The notes below the pieces were generated by a model that made no database searches, had not been told where the DNA came from, and saw only the letters and a list, made by a program, of their open reading frames with translations. Below are positions 43,327 to 54,898 of a stretch of DNA of 64,000 nucleotides, piece after piece (within the stretch, counting starts at the first letter, position 1; every line of letters starts with the position of its first letter). The DNA lies in assembly GCA_030077755.1 (NCBI GenBank), contig JAQJZZ010000008.1:496001-560000 (forward strand), written 5' to 3'. The translations under genes and the position numbers were made by a program. Origin of the DNA: Filosporella fistucella (Eukaryota; Ascomycota; Leotiomycetes; Helotiales).

Positions 43327-44404
43327 ATGTTGCAACTATGGCTTTCACTTGTGTTGATTGCGACTTTTGAGTCTGCAAAATTCAGCATGCCAGCGAGTTT
43401 CTCACATCTGTTTCGGTTGGGAAACCTGCCAGTATCACTTGGATTGAAGCTTCCGGCCCTGTCACTTTGCAGTTGAAAAACGGCCCAACTACTGAACTGA
43501 TAACTTTATGTACTATTGCAAGTATGTTCTTCGCACTCAGATCACTTCGGAAGTCGAATGTAGAATATTTAGCTGGCCTGACTGGGACTTCATTCTCCTG
43601 GACCCCTCTAGCTAGTCTTTCGTCTGGCACTTATCTTCTCGAAATTCCTGATACTGCAGGGCCAAATTATTCCCTTCAGTTCCTAATAACTGGTGGTTCT
43701 ATCAGTTCTGAATCTAGCACTAGCTTACTCATTACTGCGACGGTATGCTATCTGAAATCATGTATAATACAAAAGCGGATTATTGACATTGAAAAAGTCC
43801 ACTGTCGCTGTTCAATCGTCTCCAACTGGCCTACATCCGGCTCCAACCTCGAGCACCACCTCTACCTCGTTATCAATATCATCTACTCGCACAACATCTA
43901 CACCCTCTCCATCTCCCACAAGTGACAACTCATCTACTTCATCATCGTCGAATAGCTTTCCCTCATCCACCTCCTCAACATCCTTAACAAATTTCATACC
44001 CGCCACTAAGCCCTCTTCCTCTGACCTCTCGATCGGCGCCAAATCAGGCATAGGGATCGGTGTTTCTCTCGGCGCCATCCTCATAATTAGCTTAATCCTC
44101 TCCGCATTCTGGTACGGTCGACAATCTGCGACCAAGAAAGACAAGCCTGTAACTACAGATGATACGATAGGCAAAGCAGAATTAGGGTCAGGAGCTCCGA
44201 CACCTAAGGAATTACATGGCACGCCTTTTGACAGAAGAAGAGAAAATGGAATTGGATAGGAGGAGAGCAGCTGAATTGGAGGGAGTGAGTCCTGTTAGTC
44301 CTGTGGAGATTGATGCTAGTGACAAGGCGAGAGGTGATGTAAGTGAGAGAGCGAAGTTGGAAGCGTTAAGGGAAGTGGCTAGGAAGGTACATGAGATGAG
44401 ATGA
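43327..44404 (+). pseudogene. Kre9/Knh1-like Ser/Thr-rich single-pass membrane protein, frameshifted
   Basis: The parts are in order but not in one frame. A signal peptide starts at 43327 (MLQLWLSLVLIATFESAKF). An N-terminal domain like Kre9/Knh1 follows (SVGKPASITWIEASGPVTL, FSWTPLASLSSGTYLLEI, YSLQFLITGG). Then come a Ser/Thr-rich stalk, a transmembrane helix (SIGAKSGIGIGVSLGAILII ...) and a cytosolic tail (TEEEKMELDRRRAAELEGV ... LEALREVARKVHEM). Two introns splice in phase: 43522-43572 and 43743-43797. One frame change lies near 43395, between signal peptide and domain. A second lies near 44220, before the tail. I could not resolve either with a normal intron. It is therefore a recent pseudogene or carries assembly errors. 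Its transmembrane segment and tail are homologous to those of the gene at 48890-49858. Confidence 0.6.
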
Positions 44405-44775
44405 TTATTTCTCAAGGAAGAGGAGGGTGCGAAATTTATGGAGATATATATCACATGATCTATGCCCTGCTCTTTCCCTTCCTCACTACACCCACCACAT
44501 TGGACTTGCCGTTGCTATATACACCCTCCAACCTTCTTTTCCTACCACATTCCATTCCATCCACTTTTCAATCCCCTCCGACCACATTTTTTTGACCCAT
44601 AGATCAGATCTCGATATGAGGGACAATGATTGGACAGCCGCAACCCACGTCAGCTGCACAATGTTTGGCATGGCATCGCGAGGTTCTGCCGGGCGACAAC
44701 CTCGATTTTCAGCTGCTCGATATCAAAACGAACTCTGACAACCCACGAAAATCCCGCAGTAATTTGTTCTTCAAT
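44405..44775. other. Spacer before the first HET gene
   Basis: Contains an in-frame ATG at 44626 that would add 50 residues to the HET protein. The usual HET start MRLLNVDT is at 44776, so this is more likely 5' leader. Confidence 0.5.
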
Positions 44776-46407
44776 ATGAGACTTCTCAATGTCGATACGT
44801 ACCAGCTACATGAGTTTATGGAAGGTGAAATCCCCGAATACGCCATACTCTCTCATCGTTGGGAACACAACGAAATAATTTTCAAGGACATCTGCAGTAT
44901 TGAGGACCCTCGCGACTTGGAGAAATTAAAAATTGAAAAGCCTGAGAGCTGGTCGAAACTGGAAGGATGCTGTAAGAGAGCAACTCTGGGAAATTGTCAA
45001 TGGGTCTGGATTGATACCTGCTGCATCGACAAGAGTAGCAGTGCTGAACTCTCGGAAGCGATCAATTCCATGTTCAAGTGGTACCAGGACGCTGAGTTCT
45101 GCTACGCTTATCTGTCAGATGTCGCTGCAAGAACTGAAGAGTCCATCAATGACAAGAAATCCAAATTACGTTCTGAATTTTGCTCCAGTAAATGGTTTAC
45201 TCGAGGATGGACCTTGCAAGAGCTTCTTGCACCTGGCTTTCTGGAATTTTTCAACGTGGATTGGGAGCAACTAGGTGTGAGAGCCGAGCTCTGGCATCTA
45301 GTTGCAGAGGTCACAGGGATCGAAAGCGAGAGTCGTTGGGAATTTGCAAGCATTGCACAAAAGATGTCATGGGCAGCCCGAAGAGTCACAACGCGGACTG
45401 AAGATAGAGCGTATAGCTTGATGGGCATGTTCGGTGTCAATATGCCACCATTATATGGAGAAGGAGACAAAGCATTTTACCGGCTTCAGCTTGAAATCTT
45501 GAAGGACTCAGACGATGAGTCAATATTTGCGTGGCAAAGCGGTAAATTTACTCTTGGTGGTCTACTTGCGTCCTCCCCTGCAGATTTTCAAGACTCTGGA
45601 GACATAATACGCTTCGAACAAAGTGGTCATTGGAGACCTCCATATACGATGACCAATAAAGGCTTACGAATTGAGCTTCCTCTCTATCAAGCACCATTAA
45701 AGTTCGATTCTGACGATACATGTCTCGCTGCCTTGCAATGCAGAAACTCAGGGCATAACTCCCTTTTGCATGTATTATTAAGGCACGTACACGGCCACCA
45801 GTGGAGGCGAGTTTCCCTGGCCCTACGCCCTCACAGCATCTCTCAGAAAGCGGGAGATGGCCCCAGAACTGTTCAGGTAATGCAATATAAATCGAGATCG
45901 AGCAACGGTCCTTGTACGTTTTCAATGGACTCAGACATACTCTCCCTTCATGGGTTTGATTGGACAGACCGGATTTGTTCTGCCTTTGGGGGTGACATCA
46001 CAGACAGTATGAATTTGAATATGGACGATAATGGAAAGATTTCATTTACACCACCTGGGTTTTTAGCTCAAGCCACTGTCGCTCTCGAATTTTCTAGAAC
46101 TGGCAGAATATGGCCACATAAGAAGGAGCGGGTTTTTCTGATCTTTAATATCCATCATGGTCGAATTCGATTTGGTATGTATGTACCAGAAGTGAGTAAG
46201 ACTACAATAAAATCTCTACTCAAGAGCTTCCAATCCGTGTATGATTGGATGACTGAAAAAGAAACTCTTTTCCAACGAGAAATAGAATTTTCAGCAGAGA
46301 CCAAAATCGTGGCTCGACTGATACGAGATTGGGAAATACTGGATGGCCAGACTTATAAGTTGGAGCTCTCTATCACAGGGGATGTGATGATGGATGAGGA
46401 GGATTAG
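44776..46407 (+). CDS. HET-domain protein (heterokaryon incompatibility type) 1
   Basis: Single exon, 543 aa from the ATG at 44776. The HET domain (PF06985) occupies about residues 20-160. Its three motifs are clear: YAILSHRW (22-29), WVWIDTCCIDKSSSAELSEA with FKWYQDAEFCYAYLSDV, and SKWFTRGWTLQELLAP. The following segment RTEDRAYSLMGMFGVNMPPLYGEGDKAF is the usual downstream box of HET-E/HET-D-like proteins. The C-terminal part (about 250-543) has no recognised domain: no NACHT, WD40 or ankyrin repeats, and it is probably beta-rich. HET domains have TIR-like folds and trigger cell death when incompatible partners meet. A short solo-HET protein like this is common in Pezizomycotina. It lies between two genes for related membrane proteins (43327-44404 and 48890-49858). 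Confidence 0.9.
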   Translation: MRLLNVDTYQLHEFMEGEIPEYAILSHRWEHNEIIFKDICSIEDPRDLEKLKIEKPESWSKLEGCCKRATLGNCQWVWIDTCCIDKSSSAELSEAINSMFKWYQDAEFCYAYLSDVAARTEESINDKKSKLRSEFCSSKWFTRGWTLQELLAPGFLEFFNVDWEQLGVRAELWHLVAEVTGIESESRWEFASIAQKMSWAARRVTTRTEDRAYSLMGMFGVNMPPLYGEGDKAFYRLQLEILKDSDDESIFAWQSGKFTLGGLLASSPADFQDSGDIIRFEQSGHWRPPYTMTNKGLRIELPLYQAPLKFDSDDTCLAALQCRNSGHNSLLHVLLRHVHGHQWRRVSLALRPHSISQKAGDGPRTVQVMQYKSRSSNGPCTFSMDSDILSLHGFDWTDRICSAFGGDITDSMNLNMDDNGKISFTPPGFLAQATVALEFSRTGRIWPHKKERVFLIFNIHHGRIRFGMYVPEVSKTTIKSLLKSFQSVYDWMTEKETLFQREIEFSAETKIVARLIRDWEILDGQTYKLELSITGDVMMDEED

Positions 46408-48889
46408 GAAGTGCCGCTAAAAATAGAATAGCACATCAACGTTGTCTTAAATGTTGAATCTTTCATGCCCTAAGTCAAGGTATCTGTGTACTGTATATCA
46501 CGTGATCCACCCCCTGGAACTTGACCACATCTCCCTTGAGCAACAATGCAATCTGATATAAAGCTTTACCCCATACTCAAACACACCCTCTCCCCTTCTT
46601 CCTCTTCACTAAGCCCCTCCTCTCACTCTCCATCTTAAGTCAACATCAAAAAGCTTAACCACTCCCTCCCCTGTCCTCAGCCGCACCCCACTATCCCTTT
46701 CTTGACACCTACCCGCTCCGCTGTCCAATATTACTCCTTCCCATTTTTGGAATCGTGGCTTGTAACAGGTATGAAGAGGCGTTTTTGTACCAGTTAGGAG
46801 GAGAGATCTGGATCAGGGGTGTTTGCAATTTGATGAAGATTGGGTGGGTGGTGGAAATGGATGGGTGGGTGAAACTTTGCGCATGAGCTGGTAGGCGATG
46901 GGTGGGCTGAATAGAGAGGAAGGGAGGGGGTATAAGGTGCTGACGCCCCGAAAGCTTGGGGTTTACTCCGGAGAGAGAGTTTGGATCAAGGTTGCTTGTT
47001 TGTGAGGTTTGTTTGAAAAGGTGAGTTAGATATTTTGTGTTTTTTGAGGGGGGGATGTGTTTGAGAGGTAGGAGAATTAATTGCTGACAAATGAAGAGAT
47101 TACTCTAGTACTTTGTTGCTCTCACGACCCTCTTCAACAACTTAAGTGGGCTTTAATATTCGAACCCTTACCCCTTCCAAGATCTCCGTGACTGGTTTAT
47201 CTAAGTCGAGAGTAAATAATACGCCGCTCATTCCCTCTACGCGCTGTCCTGGAAGAATATATCCTCGTGAAAAGTGGAATAAGAGAGTGGGCTTTGGCTA
47301 GCGGGCCGGAGTTGAGATACTGGGTGGAGGATTGGTTGGATTCCGGCAGTGCTGGGTTGGCCTTGGATTGATTTGGAAGAAGGAGGGATCCAGTTCGGGA
47401 GACAAGAGGAAGAGAGGGGGATGGGGGTCAGGATACAGAAACCGGGGTTTGGGGTGGGAGTGTTGGGTGTTTGGTTGGGTATGGGGATAGGAGTTAGGGC
47501 GCAGGCGAGTGAGGGGACGACGTTGCCTGTTTGTGCTGTGAGTCTGGGAAAATCTCCTTCCATCTGCTTGCTGTTTTCTGCGTTGGTTTCGCGTTATGAC
47601 TTGAAATGTCAAGTTTCTTTATGGTATTCTCCTGCTGTTGGTGGGGGAGTAGGCCAGAGGCGGATATATCGGGACTTTGGAGGGCAAAGTTGCTATTCTG
47701 TCCGATTTGTAGGATTTATACGTTGGAGATTGATTCTCTCTTCCATTGTATGGACGGGGAATGATTTTATGTAAGAGGTTGAAGAGAGCAATGTGGGGTG
47801 GATGTTGCAGATACAAGTTAGACATAGGCGTAAATGCAAAGTTGCTATTTTATGCGCTGGTATTCTTTGGGAGTTGGACCTTTCTCCTTCTTGTTTCAAG
47901 AGGGGGGTAATCCTATTATGGATAGTACACGGAACATATGGGTGTAGGATTCTAGGGGTGGGAGAAGTTGAAATATTATCTCAAAGGAGTGCAAGTCCCA
48001 ATCCAAGTGATTTCATCGATCCTTGGGTGGTAGAACGAGCGTTCGAGAGGACTAGAGCTTATATTTACGGAAGATAATGGCAAAGTTGCCAGTTTGGACA
48101 CTGGCATTAGGGAGCTAAGCTTGACTCTCTTTTCCATTGCAAAGGCATACGGAGTGCAGGCTTAGTCTGAGGGGGTAATGCCATCATACTGCAGCAGAGG
48201 GTTATTCTTTCCCGAGTCGGGAGAAAGATGTGATATTAGATTTTCATGTTATTGCGAAGCCGCATTCTTGAGAAACTCCCTCTTTATATATTATGGGTTT
48301 TATCGCGTTCGAAATGGTGGTAGTAGGGATACAAAAAATATTTGTTACCTGTACCAACATCAATATTTTCGCTCTAATTAATGAGTGCTTTCAATCCTGC
48401 TACAAGCCTCCCTCCCTCCCAAATCTTCCTACCTCATCTTCCTCCTCCTTTTCTTCTCTTCTCTCCACCAAGCACTGAATATCATTCCAATCCTTCATTG
48501 AGATTATAAGCTAATATGAGTCTTTCCAATAGAGTAAATGCGTCACTTCGGCCCTAGCAGCTATAACCTGTCCGACGTCCCTAGCTCGCTCGTGTGCGTG
48601 TGGACCTTCTAGTGTGGCGATGTCGAATGCGGGGAGTGGTTGCAGTAAGTTTTGAATTTTCTTTTGTCTTGGTGCTTTGGTTGCGTTTTTTTGTCTGGGT
48701 GATTTGGGTTGGGCTTGGGTGCATTCGCAAAAATTGGGGATGCGGCTTTTGATGCTGATGCGTGGAAAGCCTTTAGTCTGAAGTGCTCTTGATCTTTGAT
48801 CATCTGCAGCTTTACGTTCAGGCTGATCTCTGATGTCATGATCTTAACTTCTGTCTTGTGGTGGGCTTCTTCACCTCTACCTCGAGTCT
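46408..48889. repeat. Gene-poor region with three diverged direct repeats
   Basis: 2.5 kb without a convincing gene. Three copies of a GCAAAGTTGCYA-led block of about 65 bp start near 47689, 47837 and 48081. The first and third share a second half (TTGA-TCTCTCTTCCATTG-like). C/T-rich sequence marks 46580-46750. GT-rich frames at 47237-47774 on both strands look like composition artefacts. Confidence 0.5.
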
Positions 48890-49858
48890 ATGTTTATTTA
48901 CACTGTGACCGTTTTCCCTTTGGACATTCTAGCCTACATACATTTCTCCACTTTTGCTATTTATTTACAAGCCAGATACTTACTTTTATCAGTCGCAACA
49001 GCTTGCCCATTCACCGATCAACTTTCTGTCATCCTCTATGGCGCTTCAATTTGCTCAGAATGGATACTCTCTGCCTATACCGCCTCTTCCTTCGATTACA
49101 GCGCCTTTCTCGCCTCCTACTCCAATTCCGACTTCGACCTCTCTTCGTACCTGAGTGCTTACTCCCTCTCAACCGCTGCGGATAGCCCACTCGTAATAAC
49201 AGTAGCTGGTTTGACAACCATGACTATCGGCGCTACCACGACTGCAACAGCTGGTTTCAAGACAGCCACCAAGACATCGACGGTGCTAGTGAAAAGTACA
49301 ACAACTTTCACAGATGGAAATGGAGTCGTTCAGACTGCGGTTTTAAATACGACGCCAAGTGCTGAGGCTTCTAATTCGCAATCCGGAGGAAATACAGGAT
49401 TAAGTACAGGTGCGAAAGCAGGAATTGGAATTGGTGCAGCTCTAGGCGGATCACTTTTCTTCGCCCTGATCGCTATAGCATTCTGGTGGGGCCGCAGAAG
49501 GGGAGGGGGGAAAAGGGCGGAAGTGGAGAGGGAAACAGTCGTTGTGAAAGAGAACGAAACGTTCGGAAAAGTTGAGCTAGGCGGAGAGGGCAAACCACCA
49601 CTTACTCCATCGCCTGGTGGGTATAGTAGTACAGGAACCATGAAGGATGAAGGACAAGGCTTCTATGCTCCGATTGTAGAGCCATTAAATGACGCTGAGA
49701 AAGCAGAATTGGAGGGTCGAAGGAGAGCTAGGGAGCTTGCGGGTGTAGAGAGAGTCGTTGTAGGAGGGGCGGTGGAAATGGATGCCGGGGTACCGATGGA
49801 GAGGGTGGAGTTGGAGGCACTGAGGAGAGAGGCCGGGAGGGTACATGAGATTGGGTGA
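48890..49858 (+). CDS. Ser/Thr-rich single-pass membrane protein sharing tail module
   Basis: 322 aa from the ATG at 48890. A hydrophobic N-terminus (about residues 5-40) may be a signal anchor. The true start or an upstream intron is uncertain because the stretch 48890-49000 also looks intron-like (GTTTATTT ... ATCAG). The ectodomain is Tyr/Ser- then Thr-rich (AYTASSFDYSAFLASYSNSD; ATTTATAGFKTATKTSTV). The transmembrane helix at about 185-205 is preceded by LSTGAKAGIGIGAALGGSLF and followed by FWWGRRRGGGKR. The cytosolic tail ends with PLNDAEKAELEGRRRARELA then VELEALRREAGRVHEIG. The same module occurs in the broken gene at 43327-44404, while the ectodomains are unrelated. A role as a cell-surface sensor or wall-associated protein is only an inference. 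Confidence 0.65.
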   Translation: MFIYTVTVFPLDILAYIHFSTFAIYLQARYLLLSVATACPFTDQLSVILYGASICSEWILSAYTASSFDYSAFLASYSNSDFDLSSYLSAYSLSTAADSPLVITVAGLTTMTIGATTTATAGFKTATKTSTVLVKSTTTFTDGNGVVQTAVLNTTPSAEASNSQSGGNTGLSTGAKAGIGIGAALGGSLFFALIAIAFWWGRRRGGGKRAEVERETVVVKENETFGKVELGGEGKPPLTPSPGGYSSTGTMKDEGQGFYAPIVEPLNDAEKAELEGRRRARELAGVERVVVGGAVEMDAGVPMERVELEALRREAGRVHEIG

Positions 49859-50900
49859 GAGAGGAGGGAGGAGATGTAGAGGGGGTAGATGATGTAGAAT
49901 TATTATAATGTACCAGGAAGGCTGCTAAGCTGAGGATCAAGGTGGAGAATGCGTATGAAATGGGTGAAAACTTTTCCATGTGTTAGGAGAGGAGTGGCGA
50001 GGGAATAATTTGCTGAATGATAAATAATATGAAAGCTTTTAAATATCTCGCTATCCGCCTACCTTGGAAATTGCTTTGAAGGATGGAGGGGAGGAAAGAA
50101 ATACTACTTGCATTGAAGAGAGTCCTGCGAGATGGAAGGTAGAAGGAAGGGGTAGGTTTGTTAGCCTGCATGACTAGGACTTCGGACTATGTTACATATG
50201 TACTAGAAGATTTGAAATTATAGCCTTATGTATTCATCGTATTCTCCTGGGTCTTTTATCCGCATCTCTTCCATTATTGCAGGACGAGGAGAGAGAACAA
50301 TATATCGTCACGTGTCCAATCAATCGGATGCACTTATATTTTCCCTCGAGTACTTTCAGAAAGATGAATCTACTAGCTTTGTAACTATTTCGCTCTCTAG
50401 ATAGTCTTTTTCATCCCCTATTCGTATTTACCATTAAGTATTGCCTTTTATTCAGATACCTCTCAAGCGATGTTATTAATCCACTCTAACCTGTTTCGCT
50501 CACCGAGTAAGGCGGAATGGTGAGGCTTTCAGGCTTCGCCCAGCCCATATTACATCGCAACCGTACATGAATCTCTCCTGTCGGCTGACTTTACATACTC
50601 GGATTTATTTCTCCTTCTAGTATCGGAGAGGCAGTATAGTGGCTGTGCTTACGTGATGACATCGTTATTCATGATTAAAGCAACCCGGAGCGGCTGACAA
50701 CTATCAACAGATCATTTGGTCAAGTTCGTGTATATGCCATCTTTGTATTCTTATTTCAAGTACTTTAATTCTACAAGTTTAATACTATCCTATCGCCCGC
50801 CGAAGAAATAGTCTTTGCAACCTCCTTACGAGCCTGAGTAAGGGTAGGGAGAAGCTCAAGAATCACCCCACCACGCGTATACTACCTCTCTACCTCAAAA
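49859..50900. other. Intergenic stretch before the second HET gene
   Basis: About 1 kb with no gene recognised. Confidence 0.5.
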
Positions 50901-53276
50901 ATGTCGTACTCACTCTGCTCAACATGCAGATCTATAAATTTCCGCAAATATATCTACACAAAAAGGTTATTCGCAATCAAACTTGGCTCCTGGGAGAAGC
51001 TCTCCAGACGAAATCACTGTTCCTTTTGCAGCCTCGCCAAGGCAGCAATCCTCCTCTACGGCCATCGTCCATCTCCCAGAACCATCATCAAATTATCCAA
51101 CAAGAAGAGTTGGAAATGCTGTACTAGCTATAATGAGTACCATGGAACACGAGAGATGGATTACTCCAATAAATTTGATCTCCATTCCTATGCGACGGAC
51201 ACGAGAACCGAGTCTCGGCACCAATTTTATCTAAGTTGGAATAATCGCTTCCATGAGGTATATCTTCGACCTATACGTTCTGGGCCATTCTTTGGGAGGC
51301 TGGTGGAGGAAGAAGTGGATTTTGAATTGTGTCGAACGTGGCTCGATTTATGCGAGAAGTATCACTCCGGGAGTTCAAAGAGATGTACCAATGGCCAGAC
51401 ATCACGACGTTTCCTACAGGATAATTTGCGTCTGATAGATGTCAAAAACATGATTATTGTGAAAGGATTGGGCGAGAACGATGAGTATGTTGCTTTGACT
51501 CATGTCTGGGGAGAAGCGGCCTTGAAGAGAGAACGACCGGCTGGATGGCAGATGCCTCGAACTTTAAAGAAGGATATTCGTACTGATGAGAATGGAGATG
51601 AAGTGGTGGAACTTCCTCACGAGATACCACGCACGATCCGAGATGCTATTGATGTTACTCGCTCTCTTGGGTATAGGTATCTCTGGGTTGACGCCTTCTG
51701 TATTGTCCAGGACGATAAGATGGATCAAGATATTCAGTTAGATATGATGGATGAGATTTATAGTAATGCGACTTTGACTATTGCGGCTGGATCTGGTTTA
51801 CGTAAGTTTTGTCGTTTCAAGGAGCCTTCAGTGTAGAAATTTTGGGACTAATGTCATGTAGATGCAGATTGGGGACTACCAGGTATCAGCAGGAGGAGAC
51901 GATATCCACAGCGCACTGCAACTGTTGGTGAGCTTGAGCTTGCTGTAGCTCTTCCGTCATTTCAAAGACTTAATTCTGGGACTGCATTAGTTTGGAATAC
52001 AAGAGGGTGGACCCTGCAAGAGAAGGTTCGGATTAATTCATACTCGTCGTTTCTTTTCTTTATCGTCTTCTTCTCCTTTCTTCTCCTTGCTATTCTGCTG
52101 CGTTTCTTTTTGTAATATCTCAACACTGAGAATATTCTTACTGACTCGGTATAGTTACTTTCAAAGAGATTACTGCTATTTACAGACTATCAAGTATATT
52201 TCCGTTGCGCCAACTCAATCTGCACAGAGGATATAGCAATGGAAGCTGGTGCACTATCTCGCAGCATCAAGAGGCGTCAAAACCCATTCGCTTGGGTTGC
52301 TCCACGAATTCAACAGCCCAATCTCCTCGATAAAGTTGCAGATGCTCTTACATTTGAAAACTGGAAACTCGCCGAAAAAGACTGGGACCTTCACTTCCTT
52401 CCAAACTACATAGCATTGATCACTGAATTCACGCAACGAACGTTCACGTTCAGTGAAGATAGATTGAAAGCTGTCTCTGGGCTGCTGAAAGTCCTGGATG
52501 GATCAAGGAGAGCGTTTCCAGGTGGATTACCCAGGGATTGGTTGGCTGAGACACTACTTTGGCAACCAAGGGAGGGAAGTCCTTATTCCATCGATGCGGA
52601 TACAATAGGGATTCCTACATGGTCTTGGGCGGCGTGGTCATTGAGTGAGGGTTGTGTATGGACTGAATATTCGCGTCCTAATGGACTTGCATGCCAGGAG
52701 CCTGAAATCACGGTACATACTCTGGGATCTGGAGGGAATGTAACATCGTATTGTGTATGGCCGAGCCGTCAGGGGTTCTTTGGAAATAAGAGGAATGATC
52801 CCGATTCCTTAACAAGGAATGCTCGGCAGTTACTGAGGCTGAGTGGAACAATGTTAAGTTTCCATACCTCTATTCGCACTTTCTGGATAGGTGTACCGGT
52901 TGAAAAGACGCGGGCTCCAAAAGATGTTTTGCAAGCATATTATCTTGAAGATAGCAAAGGACTTCATGTAGGAAAGATATGGACATGTGATCGAGTTGTC
53001 AGAGCACGGAATAAGCATCACCTCATTGCTCTTTCGTCAAGAAAAACAGGACTGGCGATAAAAGGAGCAGTGGCTGGGAAATATATACCATCAACTACAG
53101 ACTCGGAAGGCAATTCAAGTAATCGGCCAGCTGGCGACTGGAAAGTAATGAATGTCATGCTAGTTGTGTGGAAAGGCGATGTTGCGTATCGGGTTGCTAT
53201 TGGGCAGGTCATTAAGGAGGCTTGGGATCATTGGAGTGCAAGTACGAAAAAGGGTCGGATAGTTTATCTTGGGTAG
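50901..53276 (+). CDS. HET-domain protein 2
   Basis: Three exons: 50901-51801, 51862-52025 and 52155-53276; 729 codons, 728 aa, in phase. The N-terminus carries paired cysteines (LCSTCRSINF, HCSFCSLAK) typical of the subgroup of HET proteins with a CxxC-type leader. HET motifs are YVALTHVWGEA (196-206), GYRYLWVDAFCIVQDDKMDQ (about 255-275) with MMDEIYSNATLTIAAGSG, and NTRGWTLQEKLLSKRLLLFT (from about 346). The C-terminal half includes the frequent post-HET pattern RTFTFSEDRLKAVSGLLKVL and PTWSWAAWS. It has no added signalling domain. The group controls vegetative incompatibility or innate-like responses in ascomycetes, acting in the cytoplasm. It is a different subgroup from the HET gene at 44776 (which lacks the CxxC leader), so the two are not a recent tandem duplication. 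Confidence 0.92.
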
Positions 53277-53899
53277 CTAATGATATGTATAATTAATAAG
53301 GACAATATTTACTGATAGCAGGACCTTCTTTATGGAGCTATTGGTTTTCTGGAAGCAGGTTAGGGAAGTGCTCACTTTCTGATCTGTCTTACCGTGGTCA
53401 CGAATTAGATATTGAGGAGTAGGTGTAGAGTGTGTAACGTGACATTTACCGAATTTGGCGAGGGTTAAAAAGAGTATATAGACTTTGAATCTGATTATGG
53501 AAAACAGTGCAAGTGAAGATAAGTTTTCAATGTTGGTGAGCTCAAGCTGTGAAGTGCTCGAGCGTCCTCGCTTATCACGCCCATGGGTACCTCACTCATA
53601 AAAACAGGTCTTGAAATCATAGTGTCAGTGTAAAAGATAGCGCATTTAAAAGACTTCATTCTACATCATTGGCCCTGGTTGTTCTTCAATATCGTCCTAT
53701 ACTACTGCTTTGTTTTCCGGCAATTCCTGCAGTCACTTTCTACTTCCAGGACTTTGTTCAAATCACTCTGATATCATCCCCTATGCTTGATTGTCATAGC
53801 ACAATCCCCCACCAATTTCAAGCTACCATGCACTCCCAAAAGCCAATCCAATCACCACTACCAAATCTCATCTGCCTCATCCATCATTCACGCCCCTCA
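53277..53899. other. Intergenic stretch
   Basis: Between the convergent second HET gene and BTB gene 1. The plus frame starting at 53669 is largely the antisense shadow of the BTB gene. Nothing else seen. Confidence 0.5.
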
Positions 53900-54898
53900 C
53901 TAATCCTCCTTCTCCTCCTTGACACACACCATAAACACACAAATATCCATCCTTTTTACCACACATCCAGGCACATGTTCCCTCTTCAAACACAAAATCA
54001 TATCCCTCATCATCTTCTCCCCAATCAATCCCTTACCCATCCATTTCTCCATTGCCTCACTAGTAGTACCCAATGCCATTCTTTCAGCCGCCAATTCCCT
54101 CAATATTTCCCGCTCTGACATGACACATTCAGATGCATCTTCATATGCGAACTCGAAGAATTTAACAAGGGTCTTAGATTCGGTGTGATCGAGGAGAGGA
54201 CGTAAGAAAGTCATGATGGTATTTTGTAAGCTGGCGATTTTGAAACGAGAGCCGAGCGTCCAGAGCATGGTTAGGGGTATGACGGAGGTGGGAGAGGTAG
54301 TGCATAGATCGAGACTTTGAGTGTATAGCCAGTGAACTAGAAGACCGAAATCATCGGGCGAGATGTCTTTGAATGTCATGCTTTGAGTCTGTGTCTCGAT
54401 ATGCGCAGGAGAGTTGAATGCGGCTGCGAAGTAAGAGGAGTAGTGGCAGAGGATATCTTTGTGGATTATGAATGTTTCGGTTTCTGTATCCGGGTCCGGG
54501 GCGATGTGGAGGGTTACGACTTTCTGGGGACGCCTAAAGAGTCTCAGCTTGCATGATTGGGAAGGTTAAGAGGGGTGGAAGGTGTTGCTGTACCTTAGAC
54601 TTGGGGCTTTGTTGACTTTCAACGTTTTCTGCTGACTGTTTGGAACTGGTGTTGGAGTTCGAGCGCTTCGACTTGAGGATATAGATGAGGAACGGTGAGA
54701 GGAGTTTCGAAGGGTTTGAGAAGACTTCACCGGAGATGGTGTTGTGACCGACATTGTGGTGTCTGTTCTTGTTTTTACTGTTGGTAGTATGGAATCAAAT
54801 GTTTTTATTGTTGGCAGTTTAGAGGTAGATGTTGGTGTCTTGATCAAATCAAGCATGTGGTGGAGGGAACATTTAAGCAGGGGTTGAGAATCGGACAT
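53900..54898 (-). CDS. BTB/POZ-domain protein 1
   Basis: Exons 54594-54898 and 53900-54533 joined through a 60-nt intron in phase (SLR then RPQKVV); 313 codons, 312 aa. The first 100 residues are Ser/Thr-rich and disordered. The BTB/POZ fold follows at about 103-190: VVTLHIAPDPD, FIIHKDILCHYSSYFAAAFN and FKDISPDDFGLLVHWLYTQS. A helical C-terminal part ends in a basic tail. Fungal BTB-only proteins of this lineage are numerous in Leotiomycetes. BTB domains dimerise and can link substrates to Cullin-3 ubiquitin ligases, but no function is established for this group. A truncated relative follows at 55279-55749 and a third copy is at 62762-63502. Confidence 0.87.

Noticed and set aside
47237..47825. 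Long frames on both strands with Pro/Gln- or Gly/Val-rich products
   Set aside because: Artefact of skewed GT/AC composition; both strands are open at once and no family is visible.
48796..49185. Plus-strand frame overlapping the membrane-protein gene
   Set aside because: Different frame from the conserved TM/tail module; a shadow of it.
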